Positions 46,085 through 59,034 of a DNA stretch of 64,000 bases are shown piece after piece. A model generated the notes under the pieces. The model ran no database searches. It was given only the letters and a program-made list of their open reading frames with translations, and was not told the DNA's origin. Each line of letters opens with the position of its first letter. Position 1 is the first letter of the stretch. Made by a program: the position numbers and the translations under genes. This DNA comes from Rhynchonema sp. JSB1_4 (taxonomy: Eukaryota > Nematoda > Chromadorea > Monhysterida > Xyalidae), in contig JASAMV010005392.1 in NCBI GenBank assembly GCA_030248065.1, positions 1-64,000 on the forward strand. Direction: 5' to 3'.

Positions 46085-49000
46085 TTAGAAACAGGTGACA
46101 TAGGCAACACCATCACTGGCCGAACATTGGTATCCGCTGCTGGCTTCCGGCACGACAAACGCACAGTCCATCACGGTGGACTCGAGCGACGACGAACACG
46201 ACACCGAGTAGATGCCCACTGGCCCCGTCTGCACGTGGTTGCCCGTGAAGCCGGAACCCGACAGATGTGCTCTGAAAGCACCGTCAATCAGTGACTCCCT
46301 GATGGCGTGATCAACAAGAAATTCAGCACAGTGCGAATTTACAGTGCACTTTTGAGTGAGACCACCACTTATAACCACACAAATAAAGATGTAAAACGTG
46401 AGTAGACCATAGCAACACAGAACACGACCGATGTATTGTTTGATTCATGTCCATACAAGCTGAATGACCGATAAGACGAACCCGCCGTATCCGATCTGTC
46501 GACAGACGAGTTGCGCAGTCAGCCCACTACTGCTGCAGATGTTCGTCCAACGATCGCTGTAGAATAATTCGATCGGCCCGCTGTGTGACCAGCGCTCGAT
46601 GCCGAGTCGGACGGCTGCAACATCAAACCTGCTCATCAATCTGGAACATTGTTTTGTGCTGAGCATGTGACTTTGTGATGTCATGAATCTTACCAATGTA
46701 AAGATACATTCTGAACATAAAATAGACCACTTTTATGCCGGTCGAAATTATAGTTTTGCATCACTAAATCTTGTGATATCCTCACGCAAGCAAGACAGAT
46801 CCGATCTGATCACCAAGTTGATAAGGGCAAAAGTTTTGCGAAGTTGTCGTGCGTGATCTTCGAATATATGTGCCGTACTTCGGCTCATTCTAATGTGGTC
46901 GACGCAAGTCGTCGAATTTCGTGCAAACTCAGTCGCAGTGCCAATGTCGTCGGCGTAACATGAACGCTCTTATCTTTCCCTGCCCATGATTTTCTTTTGC
47001 GACTGCACTTTGATTCCAAACCCCTCGACGCTATGCTTTGCGTGTAGGCCATGCGGGCAAGCAGAACGGAAACCCTTTTGTGTGGCTAGATTTCATCCGT
47101 TTCTGCATGCGGACATACTTTTAGCGTTTTAGCACGAGCGCTCGAAAGCGTGGATTTTGTTTTTGTGTTAAAATTTGGTGAAGCTCATAATTTAATCACA
47201 AAAGCACGTGATAAACCAAATTTTAGCACACAAAATTAGATCGCCCACGCTATCTAATTTTCTACTAAAAGTACCTCCGCATGCTACCAAGGCCGAGAAC
47301 TAGCCTCACAAAAGTGTTTCCGTAGTTTTTGGGTCACCCTGTAGGAATACGTTGTCAGACACGACAAGCGGTGCTGTCCACACGAAGCTAGATGACTTGC
47401 GAACTTCAATAGGAACTATGTCCACAGAAACCTTGGACTTCTATTTTTCAAACACTCTCTGGGAGATGACTTCTATTCGAGATAAATCTGTGACATCAGT
47501 ATAAATGAAACACTTGGGTTGCGCAACGCTGGTGCACGATGTTGTGTTACTCTTCTGTGTCATTCAAACCTTGAAACATACTGAGCTTAAAATTTTGTTT
47601 GATCGACCGTTTTTGTGTTGCTTTGTGAACACGAAGGGCGAAGGTGCAAATACATACGTGGAACGCACAGCCAGTCCTGTGGTATCCATGTGCCATTCGC
47701 GTTGCACACTGACACCTGCTCCGAGTCAAAGTAATCGTCGTAGCGCGACTGGTTTGACCTGCAGTCAGAATGGTATGTAGGTATGCAAGTTGCTGGCATG
47801 GTCGGGTCGTGACTCCCAAAATGGGTTGGGTCAATAATCTTGCGATTTTGTTGTTTCTGTGACTTTGTCCGATGTGCTGGACAAAAACACAGGAACAACA
47901 AAATGGCAGGATATGGCAGAACCAAACCCAGTTTACACCCCCGACCAGCCCGGCTCGACTATGCCTGCAAAGTGCATACCGACGAGGTGTTTGATTTAGA
48001 AGCGCAGACTGTTTCGATACCGCACCATTCCCGCAAATACACGGCATACCAATTTTAGCTAAAGCATACGCGTATAACCGCAGGTTCGTGTTTGAAAGTG
48101 TTGAAAGTGTTACACCAACCAGAGCACGTACACCCTGCCCAATTCGGTGCAACCGACGGTGGCCGTGTAGCCGACGGACGTTATGCCATCGGCGTCAGCC
48201 TGGTCGTACCTGACCGTCACAAAACGGTTGTTGTGGCCGATGTTGCCCTTGCACCCTGAAAAAGAATGAACCTATTGAGATGATGACAACTTCCAGCTGG
48301 CAGACGTCAATTTGTTTCGGACCCAGACCAGAAATTTTGTGCAGAACTTTGCTTGCGCATGAATTTTGAACCCCCGACCATCAATTTTCAGCTCAATCCG
48401 ATCGTTTTTTTTAAATTGTGTCCGTGTCTAGCCCCGACTGCCGAGCTCAGACGGGGATCTACGTCAAAATGGTTAGCACAACACCTACTTTCCGAGAACG
48501 ATATAGCCCTCTGACGCATAGACCATTTCGGCCGCCAAGAATAACGGTTTGGCCAGTTTTTACCAAAAGTTGCACAGGAATGGTGGGCTACAGTAGGTAC
48601 TACTAACGACATACTCTAGACGTACAGTTAATCAAGCAATTCAGTGGAAAAACGGTTTAAACCAATTTTTTTTGGTTTGACAATATGTAACTCCGTCGAG
48701 CCATGTTGTGAAAGGGCACCATCGCGCTCTCCCCGATTTTTGTTTGTGATATGCGCAAGTATACTGGCAATACCAAGCTGGGGGCCTGTGGCTTGTGCCC
48801 CTTACAGAACTTGTCAAACTTTCAACTTTCAAACACACGTATATATAATATGCATAAACATGAAGCCCTCCCGTGCGTACCGATGCGGCAATATTCGCTT
48901 TGTATAGGCGGTGGTATCCATTCACCGTTGTAGCATGTTGTGGTCCTCGACAACGTGTCTGTGCTGAATAATCTAGGTAGTATTTGTGCATGCAAATTAT

Positions 49001-49566
49001 TTCCGTGTTCCGGATTCCCGATTTAGAGGGGGTCCTGCATCAGCATTCTGCGCTGCGTGCACAATCACTTACCGATTTGCCACTGTGGGTCCACTGTTCT
49101 CCTGTTATGGGTGATCAAAGTGATACCAAAACAATGCCGCACAAGTGCAGATCACATCTAGTTCCGGAGTTTTCCATATAAAGCCTCCGGGACTCTACCC
49201 GGACAAAGGTGGAACATCGTCCTTTTTTCAGAGATTTTACCCAAACAGAGCCTCTGTTCGGAAACGTTTCCGAATATACACATGTAGCTCTCAGTGTTTA
49301 TGTGTGGGTCTTTCACATCACTGGGAATCATCGCTAACGTTATTTAATGTTTCTCAATCGCTTTCTGTGCTTTCCATTTCAAAGCACGCACAATTCAATT
49401 TCAGCTCTCTAAGCTGGATAAGTTCGCCCTAACTTGTGATATGGCGCGTTGCAAGTGACGGTGGCCGATGTTCCATCTGGTAGACTCTCGCCCAGTGACG
49501 TGTACACCTCGGTCACCGATGACACGTCGTAAATCACCACAGCGTTGTCGAGCAGAAAATTGGGAC
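46085..49566 (-). CDS. Gene D: CCP-CCP-SRCR protein, start exon uncertain
   Basis: Six minus-strand exons are secure: 49566-49434, 48963-48881, 48255-48120, 47758-47658, 46614-46482, 46271-46085 (773 nt), with consistent phases. CCP1 has NFLLDNAVVIYDVS, TVTCNAPYH, TTTCYNGEWIP and EYC. CCP2 has GCKGNIGHNNRF, GYTATVGC and CNANGTWIPQDWLCV. SRCR has GPIELFYSDRW, LVCRQIGYGG, GIYSVSCSSS, TVMDC and DGVAYVTCF, then TAA. The introns inside CCP1 and CCP2 are shifted compared with genes A-C; the CCP2 intron splits the Trp codon of VLW. A hydrophobic stretch at 49803-49741 could be the signal-peptide exon but lacks an in-frame ATG. Same domains and length as its neighbours, so probably secreted if expressed. 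Confidence 0.78.
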
Positions 49567-49740
49567 CTGTGTCGGATGGAGATAATCAATAATGTTACAC
49601 CACACCTAAACATGACGCTTGATCTGAGTTCGAGGCATCATAAAAGGATTTGTCTGTCTAGTGAGATTGCAATGTATCTGTTTGACATCAGCCGTCAAGT
49701 TGTGCACCATGTAACGTAGCTGTATGGTGGTGAGCGCTAC

Positions 49741-49803
49741 TGGCAAATGAGCAAGCCCACGTTTGACCCAGGGAAACAATCAGAGTCCAGAAGAGCAGAC
49801 CTT
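49741..49803 (-). CDS. Possible signal-peptide exon of gene D without a start codon
   Basis: Minus strand reads GLLFWTLIVSLGQTWACSFA, then a GTAGCG donor in phase 1, which fits the phase of the next exon (49566). Upstream in this frame I find a TAG before any ATG. An ATG with a short hydrophobic lead exists in another frame, so either one indel, an upstream intron or a sequencing error is needed. Confidence 0.4.
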
Positions 49804-52495
49804 GTTTTTGTTCCAATACACTAGAATTGGACTCAAATTCACGAGAGCCATATTGTGCGAACCCGAACCGAAACCGATTCTAAATTGCTCGCTCAAGGCC
49901 ATTTTTGTCGCCAGCTCTGAGAACAGACAAAGTTCGTGACAAATCAGCCAAGCATCGAAAAAAACGAACATGAGCTCCTGGTGGTCAGCGTTGTGCATCC
50001 GTGCGTGCTCAGCGGCACGACTGTCAGCAGAAACAATGTGATCGGTGACCACATAGCAACCAGATACAGATTATTACAGGATTTATTTAAATTCCTCGAA
50101 TTTTGGGTGTGGCAAAAAACGCCGAACTTTGTCGCAGCACTTCAGAATCGAGCTTTCTTCTGCCGGTGCGCGATGTATGTAGGTGACTTTCGTATGAATG
50201 TTCCAATCTGCCAGTGAATCGAGCTGAAAATTGTACGTCGGCCCAATACATTTCCATTCGGTAATGGTAACAGATAATCTCTGGTCAATATGAAGTCAAC
50301 CGTTTTTTTAGATTTTTCAAACGCCTTGCCTGATTCGCAAAGTGCATCAAACGTCTACCAAGATGATATATGTAGAACCAGAAACATTACACATTTTTGC
50401 AAAAGTTTTTCATACACTACATAAATTCCCTCTTGTCGTTAGGGTAGTGGCAAGGGGCTGCATCTGCAAACTTCGGGTTCCACAAAGCAGCGGTTGGTGC
50501 CAGATGGTCACTTCATCATGTGCCCAAAAGCCGCACTGCAGCATGCGAATCGCAAAAAAACATCTATAGATTATTATGTGCACATGCATGCACATGCATG
50601 GTCCATGTAATGTACGTATTGTATATAACATACCTATATGCACGTGTGTATGCACATTGCGCTATGTTGGCCTTGAGCCATATCAAACTTGATGATCGGG
50701 TCACACGGCCGTTCGCTGGAAAACAAAAACTTGTCTGCAACCACGTGCATTGCAACCTCAACTGCAAGCAATCGGTCTCTCACCGGGTTGCACTCCAAGG
50801 TTTATCGAGTCGTGGGCTATCTTACAAGTTATGACTTAATTTATGTAACGCAATGTAATCTATATATGTAACGTACCGGTTGTGGGTTGTCCATCATGTT
50901 TGTCATCATGTGGAGACACGCATGTGTGCGTATTACACGTGCGTGTCACACGATCAGGAACTGTGCCAGGTGTGCGAGAGTCGGTCAAGGTCACTTTAGC
51001 TGGTACCCTTTAGCTGTCTTGATTTCACAATGAAATTCCATACTGCATTTAGCACTACAGTCAAGCGTTATCGGCATGTTTCCGAGACATCCTAAAAGGG
51101 TATATACTTGCAACGAACTTATGCTTTAGCGAATCCAGCATAAAAGGAACCGCCAGCACTTGGATGAGAGCGAGATTTTGAAGCTTTCTTCGTTCATTTT
51201 GAAGGTATTTCATTTGTTTGCGTGTGTTTGTTTATACACACTGCAGCACACATCACACAATGTAACCGGGTAGGAAACCCCCGGGCCACATTTTTCGGTG
51301 TTTGAGCCGCACACACGGTAACAACGTTTTACAAAACTTTTGACATCCACAGCTTTGCTACATTCGCACTCACTGGGGCGCAGCGGGATTAAAATTTTAC
51401 TTGAGGTGTGGTGGGTTAGGTATAGTTCCTTACGAATGTATGTATACTGTAACGTATGATTGGTGTGCAAATTTTTCTATTTTTTGTTTGTTATCAAAAC
51501 TCGGAAACGTGAAAGTTGCGTATTTATACAGTACATGTCAGATGTGTAAACCTGCCTACAGCCCACAGTGCGAGCTCTGTTGGTCTCATCTGCAACAACA
51601 TTTGAAGTTTGGCCGACCCACATGTTAGACACGAGATAATACATACCGGAGTTGTCCGACTACAGCTCCCTCCCGAATTGTGCCCAATGAGGCCCAATTC
51701 AGCAGATTTTCCTGTATTCATATTCCTGTCCTTCGGTGTCGAATTTTCAACGAAAACTGGCTTTATGTTTCTGGTTGTTTCTTAAGCATGTGTAGGATGC
51801 ATTGATACCGTCTTGCTTATTTATAAAATAACATGAATTGAAAACTTTATCACAGGTGTGTATTTTGAGGGCTTTCCAGATAGAGCCCCATGGGGATCGT
51901 CTATTTGGGAAAAATGTTCTTGACAAAAAGTCGGATTTTATCACTTTTTCCGTGAGGCTCCAGCCGGAAAACTGCGTTACAAGGTGGCCAAAAAACTGAA
52001 CTTCAGCTTGGGTGTTCATTGGTTCTGAAAACCGAGGTGGAATAGCAGAAGACAGCGCCGAACCAGATGTGATGTGGGAAAACACAGGACTGTGCTCAAA
52101 CAGATGCGAAATACCATACCCAATTGGAAATAGGTCAGATTCAGCAAAGAACCACGAAAAAACTGCAAGAAACGGATAAGTCCACGAAATGAACTGCAAA
52201 GTATGGTGACATGCGAGCCTTTCCAGAATCAAGCAAAGCACCGCATCTTTTAAGACACTTGTGACACAAACAGATGATAATGCGACAAACAGCAAAGAAT
52301 AGATTACAAAATATGTATCGAAAAAGAGACGCCCATTTTGTATAGATCTCAAGAAGATCATCAAATTAACCCAAAGTGCACTTGAAACAAATTGAGACTG
52401 GTGGTCCAGATGCATGCACAAAACATGTGTACCTACACCAATTATGTATGTGCCGGTTACGTGTGCATGGATTGCACAAGATACATAATGTAGAT
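49804..52495. other. Spacer between genes D and E
   Basis: No exon is supported. A fragment near 50315-50350 (CGCCTTGCCTGATTCGCAAA) matches the core of the MITEs at 61-62.6 kb. A 224-codon minus frame at 51747-52421 reads hydrophobic but has no family signature, splice context or codon pattern that convinces me. Confidence 0.4.
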
Positions 52496-53459
52496 CTAGA
52501 TACAGTGAACAAATGCAACACCGTCTTCTTCACTGCATTGACTGCCATTGTCTCCAGACGTGAATACCCAGGAACAATCGAAGATGTTCGACTCTTGGCT
52601 GCTCGAGCACTCGATGCTGTAGATCCAGGTGGGACCGAAGCTGTGACCGCAGTAGCCCTGGCCACCATCCATCTCACTGCAAACAAAGCACACATGTAAT
52701 GTTCAAAGGGACGGGATTATGGCCGACCCCATCCGGCTTGGTGTGCCAAAATATAGAGGCTAAAACGCTGTTTTCGGGCTGAGTTAATCAGATTTTTGAG
52801 CTTGGCGCATGATGTGTACATCATTATTATCCCTTGTAAAACTGCTCTAAGCTCCAATTAAGAAACAATACTGTCTAGTTTCTTTGACTTCCAATGATTT
52901 CCAAAAATTTCCAATGCTTTTGCTTTCTGTGGACACTTTTTTGACACCTCATGCCGAGGGCCGCGACTATTGACTTTTCGACCGGGGGCTGGGCCGGGAC
53001 GAGGTCACTCGGCCTATCCTGTGTGCAGTGTTTGACCATGCACAAGGTGTGTAACCAGCCAGGTGATGTTGCACGTTTGAGCATCTCATACAGGAACGTG
53101 TAAAGAAATCGAAACCCCAGACTGGTGTTGATTGGGTCGGCTAAAAATGCTGTGGTCTTGGTAGACCGACAGGTTCCTCTCCAAAACGGCCAAGCTTAAA
53201 AAAGCAACGGCAAAACGTCTGGATGCCAAACGACTGAATCCAGAAGGTCTGAGCTGCGTTAGGTACAAGTGAAAGTGAAACAGTCACCCGAAACCTACAT
53301 GGCAAATCCCAGTTCTCTGCAAATAACTTCCATTGCTGATGTTTCGTCATTGCATATATATGACCAAGAACTTTGGTAGAAGATTTGGATTGGACCGGCT
53401 TGGTACATATGGTCGAACGCGAAGCGGACAGCTGTAAATGGTATTCAATACAATCTTCG

Positions 53460-53507
<48 letters not shown>

Positions 53508-56210
53508 GCAACAAGAATGTTTACCGACGTTTTACGCAAATCCAGTCTGCCGGAAACCACGTTCCGTTCGACAAACACACCGACGTCGAAGGCGTTGAGT
53601 AGTAGTCCTCGTATTTGGTCTGATTCGCCCACAATATCCATGTTCGGCCAATATCCTCGCAATTGGCTTGGGCCGTGAATCTGTATTGATGTACATGGTG
53701 AGTTGCTTTGTACATCATCATGGGCCATATCTATACTACTAAAACAGGAAGACGTATGTCTGTCTGTGTGTGTGTGTGTGGCCCCCTCCCTCGGAAGGCC
53801 GGACGGGTCAATTTTCACGGGTAGCTTTGGGTATGCTAACGGGTCTTCGGAGGGGGGGCACGGCACGGGCGCGGCGCTGTAGCCGGGCCGTAGGCACGGG
53901 TCCCGTCTAGTCAATAGTGAAGGCAACGACTGCGATTGAACTGCGACTTGGGGTGATATTTTCGAAACGGTGTGAAGGTGAGTTGGGTGTAAGGTCGGTG
54001 TAAGCTCAATCGAAAGCTCGGTCGGTGTCAGCTCGGTGTAAACATGAAACATTGCCTGCTGTTAACGTGGAATGTTTCATGTTTACACTGAGCTGACACC
54101 GACCGAGCTTTCGACCGAGCTTACACCGACCTTTACACCCAACTGAGCTTTACACCGTTTCGAAAATGCCACCCTTGGTTTGTTTAGGGCATGGGCATGA
54201 CGCAGATAAGCAGTGTTGTCAGCTAGGTATGTATTCATCAACAATTGTGCCTCGACCAGAGGGTTTAGTTTCAGAGAAATGGTAAGGTCAGGCTAGACTT
54301 GCCCCCATCAACACATTTAGTGTGAGCCTAAACCATCTTGCCGGGCATCAATTGTAAAAGTGCCAGCTACATTGCCTGGATTTGTGGAGTGCGAGCCTCA
54401 GACAAGCTATCCACTGGTGTCGTCGCAGTCGCAATCAAAGCGTTCAAAGTTGATGCAGCCCTAGCTCGACACTTGATGTTAAAATTAAACCGAACATTTA
54501 TATCGTTCGAAATCTTACCATGGCACATACTGTACCTACAGTACCTATTATTATCTCACATTTGTATGTATGTGCTGCTCTCATTTTCAACTTTCCACGA
54601 AACTTTCCACGTAAAACGCTGGTAAAAAGACAGAATGCTTGCAGTGCCAATTGGAAACAATGGAAACAATTGGCTCGAATTCTCAAGCAACAATCCTGAT
54701 GTTTTTGTTTCATATGAAAGCAATTCAGCATGGACACAATGGTCATGTACCCACCCGACAGCCGTGATTTGGTCACTGTTCTCATGATCGTAAGTCAGAC
54801 TTGCGTTGCCTCCAACGGTTCGCGCGCAGCCTGCAGCAATCGGGAATATGCTCAAGTCATATGTAGAGTATGGTAATTCACATCAGTGCTCAAACCTACG
54901 ATTCAGGCCCAGTGTTTGTTATACGCAACTTGTTTTTAGGGTTTTTGGGTTCAACTAATTATTGGATTCTGATTGCACCAAGTCAAAGCTGCAAAATACA
55001 TTGGAGAGTCCGCCCAAGCCCGCACGCGGTGCGGTAAGCTGCATAACATCTGGTCAGGTTTGGCACATACCGACTTCGCAAAACGAGCTCAACACCGGTA
55101 TCGGCAACCATTCACCGTTGTAGCACGTCGTTGTCGTGTCACGGCTTGACGACCTGCAATGATGCGTGGGTCCATTCGACTCATAATTACCGACGACCCG
55201 CACCCATAAAACGTGGCACATTGACTACGCTTAGTCCAAGACACTGGCATGCAAAATAATATTCCCGATAGCAGCTCCGTTTCTGATCCTGCTTATCGTC
55301 CGACGTCCGGATAATGGCAATCCATTGATGGGGTCAAGAGGCGCTCACCACAAGCCCAATTGTAAGCCCAAGGCACTACCGTCTTATCGTGTGCTTGTTT
55401 TATGAATTGGCCTTCTTCACAATAACTAACAAATTTAGGGTTCACGGTGGGCCCAGTTAACGGCTTATAGTAATGTGGTCTAATCATCTCGTCAAATAAA
55501 GTCGTCGAACACATGTATTAGGTTTCGCGATGACATTCTTTGACAAGAGATTATTTGACGACAAAACCATTAGCCCAGTCAACACGCGAAGGGCGCGAAT
55601 TTTGATTATTTTAGGTGAGAGGGGGACACTGCCCTTTCCGCCCCTTCCCATGTCAGCCACAGGATTTGCGGACTTGCGTCTACGACAATCGAATTAGCGT
55701 GACTAACGTGTGCCAGGGCGAAGTGCAAGCGACAGTTGCCACGGTGCCATGCGCCAATGAGTAGCCGGTGTTGGTGTACACCACCGACCCTGTCGAAGTC
55801 GCATACGTCACGGTCGCGTTCGACAGCAGGAAGTTCGAACCTGAGAGAAACATCTTGTTTTCAAAATTTTCCACATACAAGCACAGGTTTGGTGTTGAGA
55901 GAGAGAGCTATTTTTCGTTGTGAGACTGTTGAAAAATGTTGAAACTCCATCTTGGATTAAAAATCGTAACCGATTGTTTTATTGTACCGTTCATCTGTGT
56001 AACAGCAGCCAGCTGGTTTCGACCAATATGCTGTGTGGCAGCTTTCGGGGATTGCGCTTGTTGAGCTAAGCCCAAGCTTTCCAAACCAATAACCGATAAT
56101 CAGATTGTCTATGTAATGTTTTTTATCTTACACGAAGCTCCACCGATACTTGCGCACGCCCAGGTCGTTGACAGCACGCTCGCCAGCAACAGCAGTGTTC
56201 TGGTGCACAT
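52496..56210 (-). CDS. Gene E: secreted CCP-CCP-SRCR protein
   Basis: Seven minus-strand exons: 56210-56132, 55840-55708, 55153-55071, 54830-54755, 53680-53529, 53431-53299, 52676-52496. They total 837 nt, 278 aa. Signal peptide MCTRTLLLLASVLSTTWA. CCP1 (27-98) has NATVTYATSTG, TVACTSPWH, TTTCYNGEWLP and SFC. CCP2 (98-174) has TVGGNASLTY, ANCEDIGRTW, CLSNGTWFPADWICV. SRCR (175-278) has GPIQIFYQSSW, VICRELGF, IYSIECSSS, IFDC, DGVAFVHCI and TAG. It shares with gene D the intron after PWH/PYH in CCP1 (exons of 133 and 83 nt in both), so D and E form one structural subgroup. Introns hold a (CAA)n tract, a mini-Helitron and a foldback element. Confidence 0.86.
53461..53512. repeat. (CAA)n microsatellite in gene E
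   Basis: About 17 CAA units (one interrupted) in the intron 30 bp upstream of the SRCR exon acceptor of gene E. On the transcribed strand it reads TTG/GTT, close to the polypyrimidine region. Confidence 0.9.
53730..53910 (+). mobile_element. 181-bp non-autonomous Helitron
   Basis: The 5' end TCTATACTACTAAAAC is a classic Helitron start. The 3' end is CTAG preceded by a short GC hairpin (ACGGG/CCCGT). It lies between A and T with no target duplication, as Helitrons do. No Rep/helicase coding. It lies in the gene E intron between the CCP2 exons. Confidence 0.8.
53951..54174. mobile_element. GGGTG foldback element, copy 2 (gene E intron)
   Basis: Ends GGGTGATATTTTCGAAACGG and CCGTTTCGAAAATGCCACCC, with about 100-bp arms and the same GAAACATTGCC hinge as copy 1. 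TTG on both sides could be a 3-bp duplication. Confidence 0.82.
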
Positions 56211-56936
56211 GTTGGCTCAGATTGGTTGAACTCGGGACTCTTGCCGTCGTCGCAACTACGGGCACCCTGAAGAACATAAACGTGCAGCAAGACATCTAAC
56301 AAGCACGCGACAGCCAAATTAAAGTGAATAACAGCATTTTTTTGGAAAATGATCAGAAACAATTAGTATTGGCTGTCCAAAGAAGTCCTGCAAGTTTGGT
56401 ACACACAGGACGCGGATCGGGTTTGTTTTGACATGACGCCACGAGCTTCTGCAGAGCCGACATGCTATGTGCAGGCATACAACATACAAGAAAGAAAAAA
56501 AAAAAAAAAAAAAGACAAAAAAACAACAAACAACCAAACAAAAACACAAACACAAAGAGAAAAAAGAAAAAGAGAGAAAAAAAAAACAGAAAAGCAAAAA
56601 AGAAAAACAAAAAAAAAGAAACAAAAACAAATAAAAATTATATCCAGCAAAAACGATAAAAAAGACAAAATAACAAAAAACACAACAAAAGAAGAAAAAA
56701 ACAAAAAATAAAAAACAAAAAGATATAAATCAAAACAAAAGACAAAAAAAACCAAACAACACAAAAAACAATATAAAAAATAAAAATAAAAATACGCAAA
56801 GACACAAACAAAAAAGAAAACAACAAAAAAAAAAACGAAAAAAATCAAAAAAATCAAAAAATAATAAAAACACTATTAAAAAAGAAAAAAAAAAAAATAG
56901 AAATAACAAACAAACAAAAAACGAAAAAAATAAAAA

Positions 56937-56974
<38 letters not shown>

Positions 56975-57775
56975 CAATACCCATCACAACAATAACAACT
57001 CCACAAAAACCCCCAACTAAACTAAAAATAAATATAAAAAAGATAAAAATAAAACAAAAAAAAAAAAAAAAAACAAAAAAAAAAAAACGAAACAAAAACA
57101 TCAAAAAAAAAAAAAAACAACAAATAAAAAACATAAAAATAAATAAAAACAAACCAAATAAAACAACAAAAAAAAACAAAATATAAAAAAAAACACAAAA
57201 AAAAAAAAAAAAAAAAAAAAAAACCAAAAAAAGAAAAAATACATATGTACAGGTATAGGTATACCTACATCATCAAAACCGCCAAGCGCACAGCAAACAC
57301 TGTAGAACCTGTATAACATATAATGCTCTGTACCCACGAACGTTGTCCACCTACAGTATATGTACAAGGCAACAGGTACACATGGTATGTACCAGATATG
57401 CGTGCATGGTACGCAGTCAGTTCGTGCAACATTATCACTTTACATACAGAACAAGAATGCCCGTTTGAAAATTCTTCGGCACACATGGATAGTCCACAGT
57501 ACTTTCCAGACGCTAACGGTACCACACTGTGTTTGTGCGCTTATTTTCATGATTCATTGCAGCTACAGAAGTCGTACCTCTAGTCCATTGATTTATGTAT
57601 GTAACCTTATCTGACCGGTGTGCGATACTACACAGAATGCTGATTTTTCTTGATCAGTTGCAGTATCACCAGTATACCAATGGTATGATCATGATGTGTC
57701 GTGCGTGCATCTGCCAGTTCGCTTACTTGAACACTTTCGTGCAAGTTATGCCGCTAAATTGCACAACTGCTGCAG
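56211..57775. other. Upstream region of gene E, mostly A-rich
   Basis: The first 270 bp should contain the gene E promoter. The rest is the A-rich block and then unassigned sequence with TATACCTACAT and ACATATGTAC words. No exon seen. Confidence 0.45.
56488..57240. repeat. 750-bp A-rich, strand-asymmetric low-complexity block
   Basis: On the plus strand nearly all bases are A, broken by single C, G or T, with pure A runs up to about 30. T is rare, so it is not simple AT richness. Long Lys/Asn or Phe frames are artefacts. Confidence 0.95.
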
Positions 57776-57880
57776 CACTTGCTGTTGACAGACGCTGGTG
57801 GACAAGTCGCTGTCCTCGTGCCCTTTGCACAAGTCAAGGTTGACCGTATCGCTGATGGTGCAACGGATTGCGTCTTCAGG
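57776..57880 (+). CDS. Candidate exon of an unknown gene
   Basis: Exactly 35 codons lie between tgctgcag and a GTATGT donor, phase 0 on both sides. It reads LLLTDAGGQVAVLVPFAQVK and then VDRIADGATDCVFR, which looks like beta-strand protein. I cannot name a family. The exon at 59035 on the same strand could belong to the same gene. Confidence 0.4.
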
Positions 57881-58240
57881 GTATGTATCTCTTGATATAT
57901 TGATGCCGTGGGTTCAGGCTTGGTGATTGCACAGGTCACTATAAAAATGTAATTGAAGTTTTACGTATCCATCCGCCAGTCAATTCGTCATCTTAAAGTG
58001 CACCGAATCAATATGCTTACACGCGCGGCAGTAATATTCTGAATTCACTCATAGTAATCAAGTTTATCGGCACATGATGATAGAAACTAGTTCGTTACTT
58101 TGCTCGTATGTAAATGCAGCTTTGTCTGGAGCCCAGCTTCGTGCACGGGACTTGCCAATCTCGGGGGAGGAGGGGGGCGGAACAGCAGACAACGGTTTTG
58201 CAATTACGGAGATTGGAGGACGTTGTACCGTTACTAGGAA

Positions 58241-58513
58241 CAGGGGTGTCGTTGGGAAATCAAAAAGCCAAGGTTACCGGGGACCGGAATTACATATGTA
58301 CCCCTGGCAGAATGTTCAGGATACCAGATACCAGGTCACCGGTTTGGAGGAAGGGGGTTGGCCCTAGAAAGGTACGGGTACCTATTGGCATTAAATTGCT
58401 TTAAATGCTAAGAAAATGTGGTTGCCTATACCCCTTGGCCGAAAATTGAGCATACCAATGCCAGGCTTCCAGGCAGGAGAAACACCCTCCCCCTAAGCCT
58501 AACGACACCATTG
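58241..58513. mobile_element. hAT-like element, decayed third relative
   Basis: CAGGGGTGTCGTTGGG at the left faces CCTAACGACACCATTG at the right, as in the copies at 7766 and 12105, and the body again has TACC(A)GG-type repeats. The flanks (ACTAGGAA, CTCAGAAC) give no clear duplication. Confidence 0.45.
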
Positions 58514-58540
58514 CTCAGAACATTGTATCTATGAACGTAC

Positions 58541-58795
58541 ATAGGCCATAGAGGGAGTCCACGATCGTACTGTTGGCGAAATCTGTTACTTTTCTTCGCC
58601 GTGTCCAGTCGGCAGCAAAATTCCATTAAACTGCAGAGAATCGACGGGATTTCCACGTCCCCTTCGAAGTAAAGTTGTGGTACAGTCGGGTACACGGTCA
58701 CTGGTTCGTCCACGATATCGAATTGTTGTGGTTTGGGACTTTCAGCAGCATTCGTTGGCACGCTGGAGCCATCGCAGCTGGCTTGTTCGTTCAGG
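58541..58795 (-). CDS. Candidate exon of an unknown gene
   Basis: On the minus strand 84 codons are open between gagtgtag and a GTACGT donor. It reads with an acidic middle (QFDIVDEPVTVYPTVPQLYF) and then LCSLMEFCCRLDTAKKSNRF. Protein-like, but no family is recognised and the surrounding exons are not found. Confidence 0.3.
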
Positions 58796-59034
58796 CTACA
58801 CTCACATCACAACTTTTCATCGGACCACTGTGCCATATCGGGACCGACCGGTACCAAACGCACATTATACTGTTCTTGCGTTGCGTGGCGTACCCAATAA
58901 TCGCAACAACAGAATCAAGTAGCGTAGCATGTGCAAGCGAGCGGCGGTATCGACACCAGAGACATAGAATAATCGGCAGCACTCGCGCTTGCCTGGGTGT
59001 ACGTCAATAGCGTTCTCCACAGTTGGTCACACAG

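Noticed and set aside
50295..50345. VFLDFSNAL, resembling the reverse transcriptase motif VFLDFSKAF
   Set aside because: The bases overlap a MITE core (CGCCTTGCCTGATTCGCAAA) and no other RT motif is nearby.
51747..52421. 224-codon minus-strand open frame
   Set aside because: No recognisable domain, no splice context, composition like the surrounding spacer, and it runs towards the end of gene E without support.
56433..57227. Lys-rich or Phe-rich long frames
   Set aside because: Artefacts of the A-rich block.
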